A stretch of DNA of 64,000 bases, taken from contig CAVWQC010000007.1 of assembly GCA_963757065.1 (NCBI GenBank), positions 744,001 to 808,000 of the forward strand, read 5' to 3'. A model generated the notes under the pieces. It searched no databases. It was not told the DNA's origin and saw nothing but the letters and a program-made list of their open reading frames with translations. Of the stretch, positions 16,503 through 26,651 are shown piece by piece; the stretch's first letter is position 1; the number at the start of each line of letters is the position of its first letter. This stretch comes from PNON01 sp963757065 (lineage in GTDB: Bacteria; Chloroflexota; Anaerolineae; Anaerolineales; Anaerolineaceae). The translations under genes were made by a program, and so were the position numbers.

Positions 16503-17078
16503 GGAAAAGTGGGCCTGGTTCTGGGGTACTGTAGCCGCGACCATCCAACTCCTGGCGGGATTTTTCCCTATGATCCCCGCCATGGATGGTGATCTTACCA
16601 CCTTCAACAATGGTTGTGTTCATTCTTGCAGCCGTATTGTGGTTTGGAATGCTTCTCATCCACGGCGTAAAGAAAAATATTATTTTACTGGCATTTATTG
16701 CTGGTCTGGCTTATGTACTCACCTTTATTGATGGTGTCGCTCCAATTTCCAAATATGTGTCTACAAAAGGTATTGATCCATTCTGGAATGGGGTTTACGC
16801 CATATCACAGCAGGTCAGTTGGTGGGGTGCAGCAGCCTGGGCGATTTTCATTTTTGCCCTGCTGACAAAAGAAATCGTGGACTATTCCGATGGGAATGTT
16901 TGCAGGAGCTATGTCCATGATAGCCGGTTATCCCATGGGGATTAATAATGCATTGTTTGAAGTACACCGTTTCTCCATGTTCCTGCCTGCACCGCTGATC
17001 AGCACTGCCCTGGTTATTTATCTGGTACTACCTGGGACACGCAAGATGCTCGAAACATGGAATAAATCCGAATCCTAA
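16486..17078 (+). pseudogene. Polytopic membrane protein, two frameshifts
   Basis: Three frames join into about 195 residues with five to six helices: KWAWFWGTVAATIQLLAGFF, then VVFILAAVLWFGMLLIHGVK and IILLAFIAGLAYVLTFIDGV, then a Trp-rich helix (VSWWGAAAWAIFIFALLTKE), then SMIAGYPMGINNALFEVHRF and a final helix. Shifts fall near 16610 and 16890. I do not recognise the family. Its position directly before the His-rich membrane protein at 17099 suggests a partner subunit. Confidence 0.5.
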
Positions 17079-17098
17079 ACCGCATGAGGAGTGATCCT

Positions 17099-18576
17099 AT
17101 GCAATTCATCAAAGACCGATTTAATTACCTCTTTAATTCTACAAAAGGTTTGATCCTGGTCGCAATCGCCATGATTGCTCTTGTCACTGCGGTTTGGGGG
17201 ATGCTTTCCGGCCCAATGGCAGAGATGGGTGTGCGGGATGTAGTCATCAAACTGTTCAATATGGATATGGTGCAGGCCGAACGTGAAGGGCGGATTATCA
17301 TCCTCTACCATTCTATTGCCATGGCAGTTGTCGCGATCGAAACCTACATGATCACAAGTCTATTAAAGATGAAACCCTTCTTTAAGACCGCCATTAACGC
17401 CATCATTACAGTCGGCTACATCGTAACTATGATCTTCGGGATGGGATTCGCCTACTTCGGTCACAATTGGGCGTTCCATGGACTTTACATCTTCGGTCTT
17501 TCGTTGATCTTTTTTGCCGGTGTGCTGCTGGTGATTGCTCTCTGGCCGTGGAATAAAGAATACTATCAGCCGGATAAGGACTACGCCCGAACAAAAAAAG
17601 GGGTGGATTTCGAGCGTGTGGCTTTCTTTGCTACCGCTCTTACTACAGTGATTTCAGCCCTGTTTGGTGCTATTCCGGGTTCATTTTTCGGCAACGGTTT
17701 TGAAGTCTTCCTGGCTGAGAACATTATCCGTTTCCCGGAAAAAACCACGATGCAGTATTCCATCATCGGACATTTGCATATTATGTTGGCGTTGATCGCT
17801 ATCATGATCACGCTGATCATTGGGCGCTGGCTGAATTTCAAGGGAATTCTACACAAGATTGCTATGCCTCTCATGATCCTGGGCACTGTAGTGCTAAATC
17901 TTGGTGTATGGGGGGTGGCTACTCCGCTTGAACCAATTGCCCACCAGATTATATATACTGGCGCAACGCCCTCCATGTTGGCAGCACTTCTTCTGCTCAT
18001 TTGGAGCTGGGCAAAACTAATCCGCGAAGGAACAGCACACATCCAAAAACCAACTTTCGGACAAAAACTTGGTGCTTTGGTACGAGATCCACTCAAGTTT
18101 GGCCCAACATGGCAGATGCTTTATATGAACTTCACCACCAGTTTTCTCGGAATCTTCATGGCCATTCGCCTGGATGAAATCTTCCGTGTCTGGCCAGCTC
18201 GCGAGGAACGAATTGAACTTGACCGGCCACTGGCATGCACTCTCGGCCATCATCGCCACCATCATTCTGCTTTACTATGGCAATATTATCGGATTAAAAG
18301 GAAAAGTTCGACAGTTTTACGGCTGGGGTATTATCTTTTTTTCCGACCTCGCCTTGGCTGGAGTAACCATTTTCGAGATGAAACGTCTCTTCATTACTGA
18401 AGCTGAACAGCAGCCACTTGTTAATGGACTAATGTATGCCATTGATATTGGACTAGGTATGTTGCTTGTCATTACTGGCAAGTGTAATGGTCTGGCGGTT
18501 GATCGATCTCTTCAAGAAAAAGGGACGTTGGACTGAAGAAATAAATGACGAGCTCTCGCAGGAGGTGGAAAAATGA
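17099..18576 (+). pseudogene. Large His-rich polytopic membrane protein, heme-copper-oxidase-like (tentative), two frameshifts
   Basis: About 490 residues and 11-12 helices. The ATG at 17099 has a GAGGAG site, while an ATG at 17084 lacks one. Histidines sit at helix ends: LYHSIAMAVVA (His71), FGHNWAFHGLY (His122, His127), IIGHLHIMLAL (His225, His227), AHQIIY (His282) and TGHWHALSAII (about 376). The last resembles the H-x-H of helix X in heme-copper oxidases, and the first resembles their helix II ligand. The GHxH helices also resemble one another, suggesting internal repeats. Frames change near 18200 and 18490. With heme O synthase two genes on, a heme-binding oxidase or reductase is my best inference. 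The ATG of the next gene overlaps its stop. Confidence 0.5.
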
Positions 18577-19474
18577 AACGCATGATTCCGATAATCATCC
18601 TGATGGCTGTGCTACTGACTTCATGCACCACCGTGGATCTTAACTGCTCCAATCCCTGCTTTTGATACAGGTGTTGATCCGGATACCTGGGCGCAAATAC
18701 CTGCAGGCGAATTTTACTTTGGCCAATCCAATGATATCAAAACCACTGAAGCCTACGAAATCATGGTGACCGATGTAACCACTGAACAGTATGCCGCTTT
18801 CCTCAATCAAGCTCTGGCTGATGGTTATGTTAAAGTAAACGGCGATCAAATTGTTGGCTATTACCCGGGTGACGAATTTCACGGAGTCAAACACGAGGAG
18901 AAGATTGCGGCAGGTGATTGGATGTTTATCCCGCTGAATGATCCATCTCAACGGATCAAGTATGACGGCGAAAAATTCTCATGTTCAAGCCGGGTATGAG
19001 AATCACCCGATGACAATGGTCACCTGGTTCGGAGCGTGGGGTTATTGCGGTTACTTTGCTGATTTTCTTCCCACCGAGCTCGAATGGGAGAAAGCTGCCC
19101 GTGGAACAGATACCCGTCCCTTCCCCTGGGGAGAAGAAATCACGCGCGAAAATGCGAATTTCTACGCCAGCCGTGATCCGTTTGAGGATATGAGCTCTTT
19201 CGGCTCACGCACATCTCCGGTCGGCTTCTACAACGGCAAAACCTACAACGGTTATGTCACCCTCGATTCTGCTTCACCTTATGGATTGTATGATATGGCG
19301 GGGAATGTCTGGCAATGGACAGGTGACGTGTACGAAGGTATGCATTATCGTTTTATGCGTGGCGGTTCAAAAGATACATATGATATGGACCTTCGTATCT
19401 GGACACGGAACAATGCCACTCCCACTTATTTCAGCCCGGGTGTTGGTTTTCGATGTGCGCGCGAAAGCAAATAA
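18573..19474 (+). pseudogene. FGE-fold (SUMF1/NirV-like) lipoprotein, two frameshifts
   Basis: A strong AGGAGG site precedes MKRMIPIIILMAVLLTSC, a lipoprotein signal with lipobox LTSC. After frame changes near 18650 and 18980 it reads as a formylglycine-generating-enzyme fold: IPAGEFYFGQS, YEIMVTDVTTEQYAAFLNQA, FLPTELEWEKAARGTD, PFPWGEE, YDMAGNVWQWTGD, RFMRGGS and GVGFRCARE. The catalytic cysteine pair of true FGEs is absent. FGE-fold proteins occur next to denitrification enzymes (NirV), so an accessory role for the preceding membrane protein outside the membrane is plausible. Confidence 0.68.
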
Positions 19475-19536
19475 TTTGGCATAGTGGAGTTGCAATTGTA
19501 ATTCTTGCTCCACTATCTAACTTATGGAGTGAACAC

Positions 19537-20392
19537 ATGAAAATAATTATTCACCAAAATCAATTGTATTGGCCGCTAATTAAAAGCCTGCAAACCGGTT
19601 TGTTGGTTGCTACTGGTTTGGCAGGGTACATGACTGTTCGCTGTCCTGTTTTTAATTTACCCACAATGGCTGGTTTATTTATCAGTTTAGTTGCATCCAT
19701 CAGTGGTAGTACCATTCTTAATATGTGGTGGGATCGCGATATCGATTCCAAAATGGAGCGAACGAAAAACAGGCCATTGGCCTCTGGTAGAATTGACCCC
19801 GATGAAGCCTTTTGGGTAGGGTTGGTCCTTGCATTATTTGGAGTAGGTCTGGCGGTTGTCATGAACGCTCTTTATGGCTTGATTATTTTTGCCGGATTAT
19901 TTATTGATGTGGTCATCTACACTATATGGCTTAAACGACGTGCATGTTGGAGTATCATCTGGGGCGGTATTTCGGGTGGAATGCCCATTCTAGCCGGGCG
20001 TGTCCTTGGACTCGGTTCATTTGATTGGGTTGGTATCATGCTCTCACTCGGAATTCTCTTATGGATTCCGACCCATATACTGACCTTCAATATGAGGTAC
20101 TTTGATGATTACAAAACCGCTGGTGTACCCACTTTTGCATCCGCCTATGGATTTAAAATATACCCGAATGACAATTGCCGTTTCAAGTATTTTTGCTGCA
20201 CTTGCGATGACCTCTGCCGCATTTGGCATCGGTATGGAATGGGGTTTTCTGCGTGTGCTTGGTGTCCTTTCGATTGGTTTGGTAGCGCTGGCAGTTATCA
20301 CGATCTTCCGCCCGTCGGAGCGGATCAATTTTGGTTTGTTTAAATATGCCTCTGTTTACATGTTTTCTTCCATGCTCCTAATGGTAATTTGA
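19537..20392 (+). pseudogene. ctaB: Heme O synthase (protoheme IX farnesyltransferase)-like, one frameshift
   Basis: A UbiA-superfamily prenyltransferase of about 285 residues. The first Asp-rich motif NMWWDRDIDSKMERTKNRPL followed by SGRI is characteristic of CtaB/CyoE. YTIWLKRRACWSIIWGGISG and the second motif WIPTHILTFNMRYFDDYKTA also fit heme O synthases. The frame changes near 20155, after ASAYGFKI, and continues with three more helices to 20392. It would attach farnesyl to protoheme for a heme O-type enzyme, supporting a heme enzyme in this cluster. The ATG at 19537 has a GGAGTG site. Confidence 0.72.
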
Positions 20393-20577
20393 TGAACTTG
20401 ATTAATGATTGCCAAAGCAAGTTCAAACCCACTGACCGTATAGACCGGTTGCATTCCTCCACCGGGCTGTTTTGGAATGGCACGGATTGGATGTTGATGA
20501 GCTTTAAGTCCTGTTGGCTGAAACCTGTATCATATGGGTCGCTTGCTCATAAAATTTTCGGAATTGCAATATTATGA
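20392..20577 (+). CDS. Short uncharacterised reading frame
   Basis: A 61-codon frame with no recognisable domain or membrane helix. Its only support is position: its ATG overlaps the preceding stop (TGATG) and its stop overlaps the next start. It may instead be a degraded remnant. Confidence 0.3.
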   Translation: MNLINDCQSKFKPTDRIDRLHSSTGLFWNGTDWMLMSFKSCWLKPVSYGSLAHKIFGIAIL

Positions 20578-21178
20578 AAATATCCATCTTCGATCGAATC
20601 CTGCTTCTTCTCACATGTTTGCTGGCTGCTTACCAGATTGCAGTTGGGATTAACGGTTTCAGCACATTGCCGATATTCGCCTACTCAGCCGCCTTTGGTG
20701 TTCTACTTGTTTCTGGATTGTTGATGGTCATCCTTGGCTTTGAGGTGCTGGATTCACCCATTGTTGTCATAATATCGACGATTATTCCACTTAGCCTGGC
20801 GACAGGACTTATTTGGCAATATCTCTCATATTATGGAGTCATATACTTGGTGTTTGCGATCATTGGTTTCCTTGCAATAGTTATCACTCGAGCGCTGCCA
20901 ATTAAAAATAGATTCCCCTTATATATTCTGGCATTTGTGCATGGGATTGCCGGATTGACCATTTTTCTGCTTCCAATCATTCTGGTTTTTTCTGTCTAAC
21001 CTCAACAGGTTTTATTTTTATCAGCGTGGGAGGGGCTTTGATCGGTCTGGGAGGGTTATTGTTAGCTTTGCTCAGAGCTGGAAAACCATTACTTTCGCGT
21101 GAAACCATTTTTCGAATACTGCCATTGCTATTACTATTTATGACAGCGGCTTTTGTGGTGGGATTTGCGCTGGGGTAA
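20574..21178 (+). pseudogene. Polytopic membrane protein, one frameshift
   Basis: About 200 residues and six helices. The first frame (to 20999) gives RILLLLTCLLAAYQIAVGI through IAGLTIFLLPIILVFS. A change of frame near 21000 continues with FIFISVGGALIGLGGLLLAL and FRILPLLLLFMTAAFVVGFA to a stop at 21178. Family not recognised. It lies inside the plus-strand cluster downstream of the heme O synthase-like gene. Confidence 0.5.
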
Positions 21179-21234
21179 GTTGTATCACCTGCTGAAAAAA
21201 AAGAGTAAAAATAGAAACCAAAAAGGAGTATCTC

Positions 21235-21783
21235 ATGGCAAACAAGTGGTGGGCAAAACTTCTACGCATTATTGGTATTGTATTAATGAGCCTGACAGCA
21301 GCCTTCACTTTGATGGGAGGTGCAGGGACAACTTGCGTTGCACTCAACCCGACAGGGTATGAGGGTAAATTTGCTGGAATCGTGAATTTTCAATGGTTAT
21401 GGATTTTGTTTGTTTTAATTGGGATTGCTGCCGGGTTACTAGGTGTACGTGCAGTTGTGATGCTTGTAAAAGGAAAGAAAGGCGCCTACCGTGCTGTAAT
21501 CACTGCACTCCTTCTCGGGACAGCCATCAATGCAATCCATATGTTGGCTTCACGGTCACTGCGTGGTGCATCCATGCCAGTAGATGGTGTTCTATACACA
21601 AATGTGCTCACCCTGTTGGTTTTCCTTCTATACCGTATTCCTGGTATTTGGCACGATATTAATTTTGAGAAACCCGCTGATAAACAGCAAAAAAACAGGA
21701 ACGCTGCCGCAATTGCCTTAATTGCTGTAGGTGTACTTGCACTTACAATCCAGTATGTGGTGAGTTCCTACGCATATGATTAG
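21235..21783 (+). CDS. Uncharacterised membrane protein
   Basis: An intact 182-residue frame with an AAAGGAG site. Helices are predicted at about 9-28, 52-74, 90-107, 122-135 and 158-178. The segment after the first helix holds GGAGTTCVALNPTGYEGK, a likely extracytoplasmic loop with a single cysteine. No known family. It is one of very few undamaged genes in the 13-22 kb segment. Confidence 0.65.
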   Translation: MANKWWAKLLRIIGIVLMSLTAAFTLMGGAGTTCVALNPTGYEGKFAGIVNFQWLWILFVLIGIAAGLLGVRAVVMLVKGKKGAYRAVITALLLGTAINAIHMLASRSLRGASMPVDGVLYTNVLTLLVFLLYRIPGIWHDINFEKPADKQQKNRNAAAIALIAVGVLALTIQYVVSSYAYD

Positions 21784-21937
21784 CGGGATTAATTATGCAG
21801 ATGTATTTCATGTGGCATTGTCCATCCTCGGTGGAGGACTAATCCTTTCAGGATTTTTTGCCATCCTTTCTCCCAATTCTTCATCGATAAATTTCAAGGC
21901 TTTTAGGTTAGTGAAAAGACTACGAATGCGAAATTAA
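21776..21937 (+). CDS. Small single-helix membrane peptide (possible)
   Basis: A 53-codon frame whose ATG overlaps the end of the preceding gene. It contains one hydrophobic helix (FHVALSILGGGLILSGFFAI) and a strongly basic tail (KAFRLVKRLRMRN), typical of a small inner-membrane protein. Coupling and composition favour a real gene, but there is no homologue I can name. Confidence 0.42.
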   Translation: MISGINYADVFHVALSILGGGLILSGFFAILSPNSSSINFKAFRLVKRLRMRN

Positions 21938-22095
21938 AAAATTGAACATAATTCGTCGTAGATAATTCAAATGGTAGGTTTTTAGATGGATTTGCTACCT
22001 CAGAATTGCCTATTTTAATTATCCTCAAATTTTTTGAACAAATTATTAATATTGAAAATTACATGATAAACCCAAATTAAGAAGTTACTTTACGA

Positions 22096-22349
22096 ACATC
22101 GATCAACTACATCGTCCCCTTGTGGGATCGCCGCGTATCGGACAAGCCCACACCAGAGTTTGTCAGGTTGGCTGATCCCAACACATGAACCAGGTGCAAG
22201 TGTTTAGAGAACCCGAGGCACAAACCCATAAATCACTGGGAAAATGGCACGGATTCAGGATCTTTGCACACACTGCTCCGGTTGCAAGGAGTAACCTGGA
22301 GGCTACATAGTCCCCGTATGGGGAGTAGTTCGAATCTTCTCCCCGCTAC
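22096..22349 (+). repeat. Second boundary module: repeat sequence plus tRNA-fMet 3' end
   Basis: Shares ordered blocks with 12489-12638: ACATCGATCAACTAC (22096-22110), an ACCAGAGTT-GTCAGGT-GGCTGAT block, an AATGGCACGGATTCAGGAT block, and finally 23 bases identical to the tRNA-fMet T-arm/acceptor end (22327-22349). It is longer than the 12489 copy in the middle and contains small inverted repeats. With that copy it brackets the 12.6-22.3 kb cluster as direct repeats. The 21938-22095 and 22350-22505 stretches show no gene. Confidence 0.7.
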
Positions 22350-22505
22350 TAAAAACGGCCGAAATGTTGTTTTTGCTTTGAGTGGTTTGAATCTCACATA
22401 GGGGGTGCCGCCATTCCCCGCAAGAAAAGGTGAACCGGATAATGCCGCCCTTGACAGGATGGTGCGCGAGGTTTTTGTTCGCCAACCCTCCATTTGCACA
22501 CCAGG

Positions 22506-22528
22506 GTTTTACAATTAAAATGTAAAAC
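22506..22528. promoter_or_regulatory. Inverted repeat upstream of the UvrA paralogue
   Basis: GTTTTACA and TGTAAAAC are perfect 8-base arms around a 7-base spacer, ending 21 bases before the start codon. This is a plausible operator, since it is too AT-rich and close to the start for a terminator. Confidence 0.4.
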
Positions 22529-22549
22529 TCAAATTTCACTGGAGATTAA

Positions 22550-25082
22550 ATGGATTCTGTTATTTCTCTTCGTAATGCACGTCTGCATAACCTCAAGAAT
22601 GTCAGTCTTGACATTCCCAAGAACAAGCTGGTGGTCTTCACCGGGCTTTCCGGATCTGGCAAGTCCACTCTGGTCTTTGATATCATCAATAAAGAAGGTC
22701 AGCGCCAGTATCTTGATTCTCTGGGTTTCGTTACCGATCAGCTTACCAAACCGCCGGTGGATAGCATCAGCGGACTCTCACCCTCAATCAGTATTGACCA
22801 GCACCTCAACAACCACAGTCCGCGCTCGACAGTGGGCACAGTCACCGAGGTTTTCACTTATCTGCGTGTGCTTTTCGCCCGGTTGGGTCACCGCCCCTGC
22901 CCGAACTGCGGAAAAGATGTACCGCCGCCTACCTTCGAATTCTCAGAGGATGAGTGGATGGACGAGAATGATGAAACTGTGGAAGGTGGTTTTCCGTGTC
23001 CGCACTGCGGCGCTTCCATCCCTGAGATGGGGATGGCCAACTTCTCTTTCAACAAACCGGCAGGAGCCTGTCCGCGCTGCACCGGCTTGGGAGTGGTGCG
23101 CCAGGTTTTGATTGAGCGCTATATCCATCTTGAAAAGAGTCTGGCCGAGAACGCTGTGGATGGATGGGAAACCTTTCACATCAACTATTACCGTCAAATT
23201 CTCGAAAATGCCGGAAAGTGGTTCGGATTCGAATTTGATTTCGACAAGCCGCTTAAAGAATATACCGAAGTTCAACGGGATTTGCTCTATTACGGCACAG
23301 AAAGTCCACAATTCTTGAGCCATTTCCCGGGTAAGAAGACTCCTACCACCAACAACCAGGGTCGTTATGAGGGTGTGATCACCAACCTGCTGCGCCGTTA
23401 TGACGAACATGCCGAAAACGAGACCTACCGTGAAAAACTCGACCAGTACTTTACCATCCAGACTTGCCCTGAGTGTAATGGCGCACGCCTGAAAGCGGAA
23501 AGCCGTGTTGTTACCGTTTTTGGAAAGACCATCATCGCTGTGGAAAAACTGCCTCTTAATGAGCTGGATGACTGGTTAAAGTCTCTAGAACCATCCTTTA
23601 CCACCCAGGAAATGTTAATTGCCAAACCGATTCTGGATGATCTGGATGCACGAGTGGGACGTCTGCTCGAAGTGGGGGTTGGCTACCTTACGCTCGAACG
23701 CGCCAGTCCATCTCTCTCGGCGGGTGAGGCGCAGCGCCTCAAGCTGGCTTCACTGCTTGGTTCTGGCCTCACAGGCGTGCTTTACATCCTGGATGAACCG
23801 ACCATCGGACTGCATCAGCGTGATACTCAGCGCCTGGTCAAGGTGCTTTACCGGTTGCGAGACCTGGGCAACACCGTGTTGGTGGTGGAGCATGACCTTG
23901 AGTTGATCCGGGCTGCGGATTACATCGTGGATATTGGCCCGGGAGCAGGTAGTTACGGTGGCCGCATCATTGCTGCAGGTACTCCCGAGGAATTGATACA
24001 TAACCCAGCCTCGATAACGGGTGCTTATTTATCCGGTGAAAAAACGGTACCGATACCCGTGAAAAGACGCAGCCCCAAACGGCAATGCTCTCACCATCCG
24101 TGGGGCGCGCCAGTATAACCTTCACAATGTCACCGTCCGATTACCTCTGGGTATTTTAACAGCAGTCACCGGTGTTTCAGGCTCAGGGAAATCCTCGTTG
24201 ATCTTTGATATCCTCGATCGTGCCGCACGGCAGCGTATGAACCATTCTGTAGAACAGGTGGGCGAACATGACAGTATCGAAGGCTGGCAGTATATCGATA
24301 AGGTGATCACCATAGATCAGGAGCACATTGGGCGCATCCCGCGTTCCAACGCCGCCACCTATTCGGATACCTTCACCCCCATCCGCGAGGCTTTCGCGGC
24401 CACCGCTGAAGCCAAAGCCCGCGGATTCACGCCGCGCCATTTTTCCTTCAATGTCCCTGGTGGACGCTGTGAACGCTGTGAAGGTTCAGGCACACTCACC
24501 GTCAAGATGCACTTTTTGCCTGATGTGGAAGTACGCTGCCCTGCCTGCCACGGAAGACGTTTCAAGCGTGATACCCTGGCGGTGAAATATCACGGCAAGG
24601 ATATTTCAGAAGTGCTGGACATGACCATTGCCGAGGCACTTGAACTGTTCAAAGATATCCCTGCCGCGCGAGCAAGGTTGGAAGTAATGAGGGAGGTCGG
24701 GTTGGGTTACTTGAAAATGGGGCAGCCGGCCACCACCCTTTCAGGTGGTGAGGCGCAGCGTGTCAAACTGGCCAAGGAACTCGGCCGCAAGGCCACCGGC
24801 AAAACCCTTTATCTGTTGGATGAACCGACCACCGGGCTGCATCCTGCTGATACGACTTTACTATTGGGTCTGCTGCAGAAGTTGGTCGAAGCTGGCAACA
24901 GCGTGATTGTGGTGGAGCATAACCTCGATCTCATCCGCGCCGTGGACTGGATAATTGATCTTGGTCCAGAAGGCGGCATGGCCGGAGGCCGATTGCTGGC
25001 AGAAGGTACACCTGAAGAAGTAGCCCGGGTGGCTGAATCCTACACCGGGCAGTATCTCAAGGTGTTATCACAAACAATCTGA
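22550..25082 (+). pseudogene. uvrA: UvrA-family ABC ATPase (class II/UvrA2-like), one frameshift
   Basis: Two tandem ABC ATPase halves, each interrupted by a zinc module. First half: Walker A GLSGSGKSTL, zinc cysteines CPNC/CPHC/CPRC, signature LSAGEAQRLKLASLL, Walker B LYILDEPTIGLH. Second half: Walker A GVSGSGKSSL, CERC/CPAC cysteines, LSGGEAQRVKLAKEL, LYLLDEPTTGLH. The total is about 843 residues, shorter than housekeeping UvrA. That fits UvrA2-type paralogues lacking the UvrB-binding insertion, some of which give drug or DNA-damage resistance. One frame change lies near 24060-24085. The start has a GGAG site. Confidence 0.85.
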
Positions 25083-25174
25083 AATTCACATCTATGAATA
25101 GTTTTCTGGAAAACGCTATCACTCAGATCAAAAAGTTGATTAATACTTACCGTTGTTGTCTATTTGACGATTTG

Positions 25175-26183
25175 TTATTCATTTTTCTCTTCTTGCGTTT
25201 TGTAATCTTCATCCATACTTATAACGACTTTTCCCCTGGGATGTTCTTTCTCAAAATACCAGAAAGCATCAGAAGTTTTACTTAACGGGTAACATGCATC
25301 AATGACCGGTTTGATCTTCCCGGATTCTAGGAGGTCAGTAATAAAGACCAGATCCTTCTTATTGTGTTCCAGAGTAAGGGTATATGTTTTCTGGTTCGAT
25401 AACTTGGTAGACCTCTTATTACTTGCTGCCTGGACAGAGTTGAAGCATTGAACCACCAGCAACGACATAGGACCCTTCAGGTTTTAACGCACGCAGATAA
25501 TCTGAAATTGGATGATATCCATTCACCGCTAGGATCAGGTCGTACTTCAGACCGTTTTTGGTGAAATCTTCTTTCTTGTAATCAATGACATGGTCTGCTC
25601 CAAGGGAGCGCATCAATTCCAGATTCCTTGTGCTGCACACCGCAGTGACTTCAGCCCCGAATGCTTTTGCAATCTGCACGGCAAAAGTTCCAACACCACC
25701 CGATGCACCATTGATCAACACATTTTGCCCGGGTTGAATGTTTCCTTTGTTGCGTAAACCCTGCAAAGCGGTCATCGCTGCCAACGGTACAGCTGCAGCC
25801 TGTTCAAATGTTAAGTTGGCAGGTTTCAGGGATATAAAGTTCTCACTGGCACATACATACTCGGCGAGAGTACCCCTACCGGTTGAACTGGGCAAGTATC
25901 CAAAAACTTCATCGCCTGGTTTAAACTGCGTTACACCTCTGCCAATCTCCTCGACCCGCCCGGCAAAATCGCCCCCGAGTATCTTATTTTTAGGACGGAA
26001 AAAACCACCAGGCATCAGTCGCATAAAAATTGGATTTGCTCGCAGCATTCGAAAATCACGCGAATTGAGAGAGGCTGCATGAATTTGGATCAGCACCTCG
26101 TCTTCTTGTGGAACTGGTTTCTCCACCTCCCGGAGCTGAAGAACATCCGGTGATCCGTATCTGGGGCAGATTATTGCTTTCAT
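25175..26183 (-). pseudogene. Zinc-free MDR oxidoreductase (quinone oxidoreductase-like), one frameshift
   Basis: A medium-chain dehydrogenase/reductase of about 335 residues: MKAIICPRYGSPDVLQL, GGDFAGRVEEIGRGV, then the NAD(P)-binding loop VLINGASGGVGTFAVQIAKA and GADHVIDYKKEDF. Structural and catalytic zinc cysteines are absent, so it is an NADPH:quinone oxidoreductase-like member. The C-terminal 80 residues lie in another frame joined near 25440. It resembles the intact protein at 33501-34511. Confidence 0.8.
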
Positions 26184-26185
26184 AT

Positions 26186-26641
26186 TTAAACCTTTCTGTT
26201 TTGCTTATCAAGTACATAGCCAATCATACATCCAAGGGCAAGAAACCTTGGAGCATTCATTCCTGTATCGAGTAGGAGGTAAACGGAGGCATGAGCCGGG
26301 TTTCCAAGCGCCGAAAGGACTTCGATAATTGCCATTGCACTAAAGCTAAGGATCAATGCCTTGAAGATAGGATTTTTACCGGGAATCCTGTCAAAGAAAC
26401 GAAGCAGGACAAAACTGACGCAAAATGCGATCACCAGTCCGCCAGCCAACGCTTCAACCAGGGCTACCGGCAGCGAAGAGATCGAGAACGCGGCTTTATA
26501 GGCTGAGGCAATTGGGGAAACTGCCATTACGAAGTCAGTGATCCAGAATGCCGCGCCTCCCGCTGCCGCCAACATAAGCAGTTTCTTAAGAAATTCTCGA
26601 GAAGCCTGAGCTGTAGTTTGACCTGTGACACTGGTTTGCAT
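26186..26641 (-). CDS. Four-helix membrane protein, paralogue of 26652-27125
   Basis: An intact 151-residue protein with helices near 20-40, 50-80, 90-110 and 125-145. LLRFFDRIPGKNPIFKALIL and LALGCMIGYVLDKQNRKV align with LLRFYNRIPGNNPIIKSVLL and ALGVAIGYVYKRQHREV of the next gene upstream, so the two arose by duplication. Function unknown. Confidence 0.62.
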   Translation of the reverse strand: MQTSVTGQTTAQASREFLKKLLMLAAAGGAAFWITDFVMAVSPIASAYKAAFSISSLPVALVEALAGGLVIAFCVSFVLLRFFDRIPGKNPIFKALILSFSAMAIIEVLSALGNPAHASVYLLLDTGMNAPRFLALGCMIGYVLDKQNRKV

Positions 26642-26651
26642 GGCTGTGTCC

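Noticed and set aside
22096..22349. Possible tmRNA (tRNA-like 3' end after a long leader)
   Set aside because: No matching 5' acceptor strand and no tag-peptide frame; too short for tmRNA.
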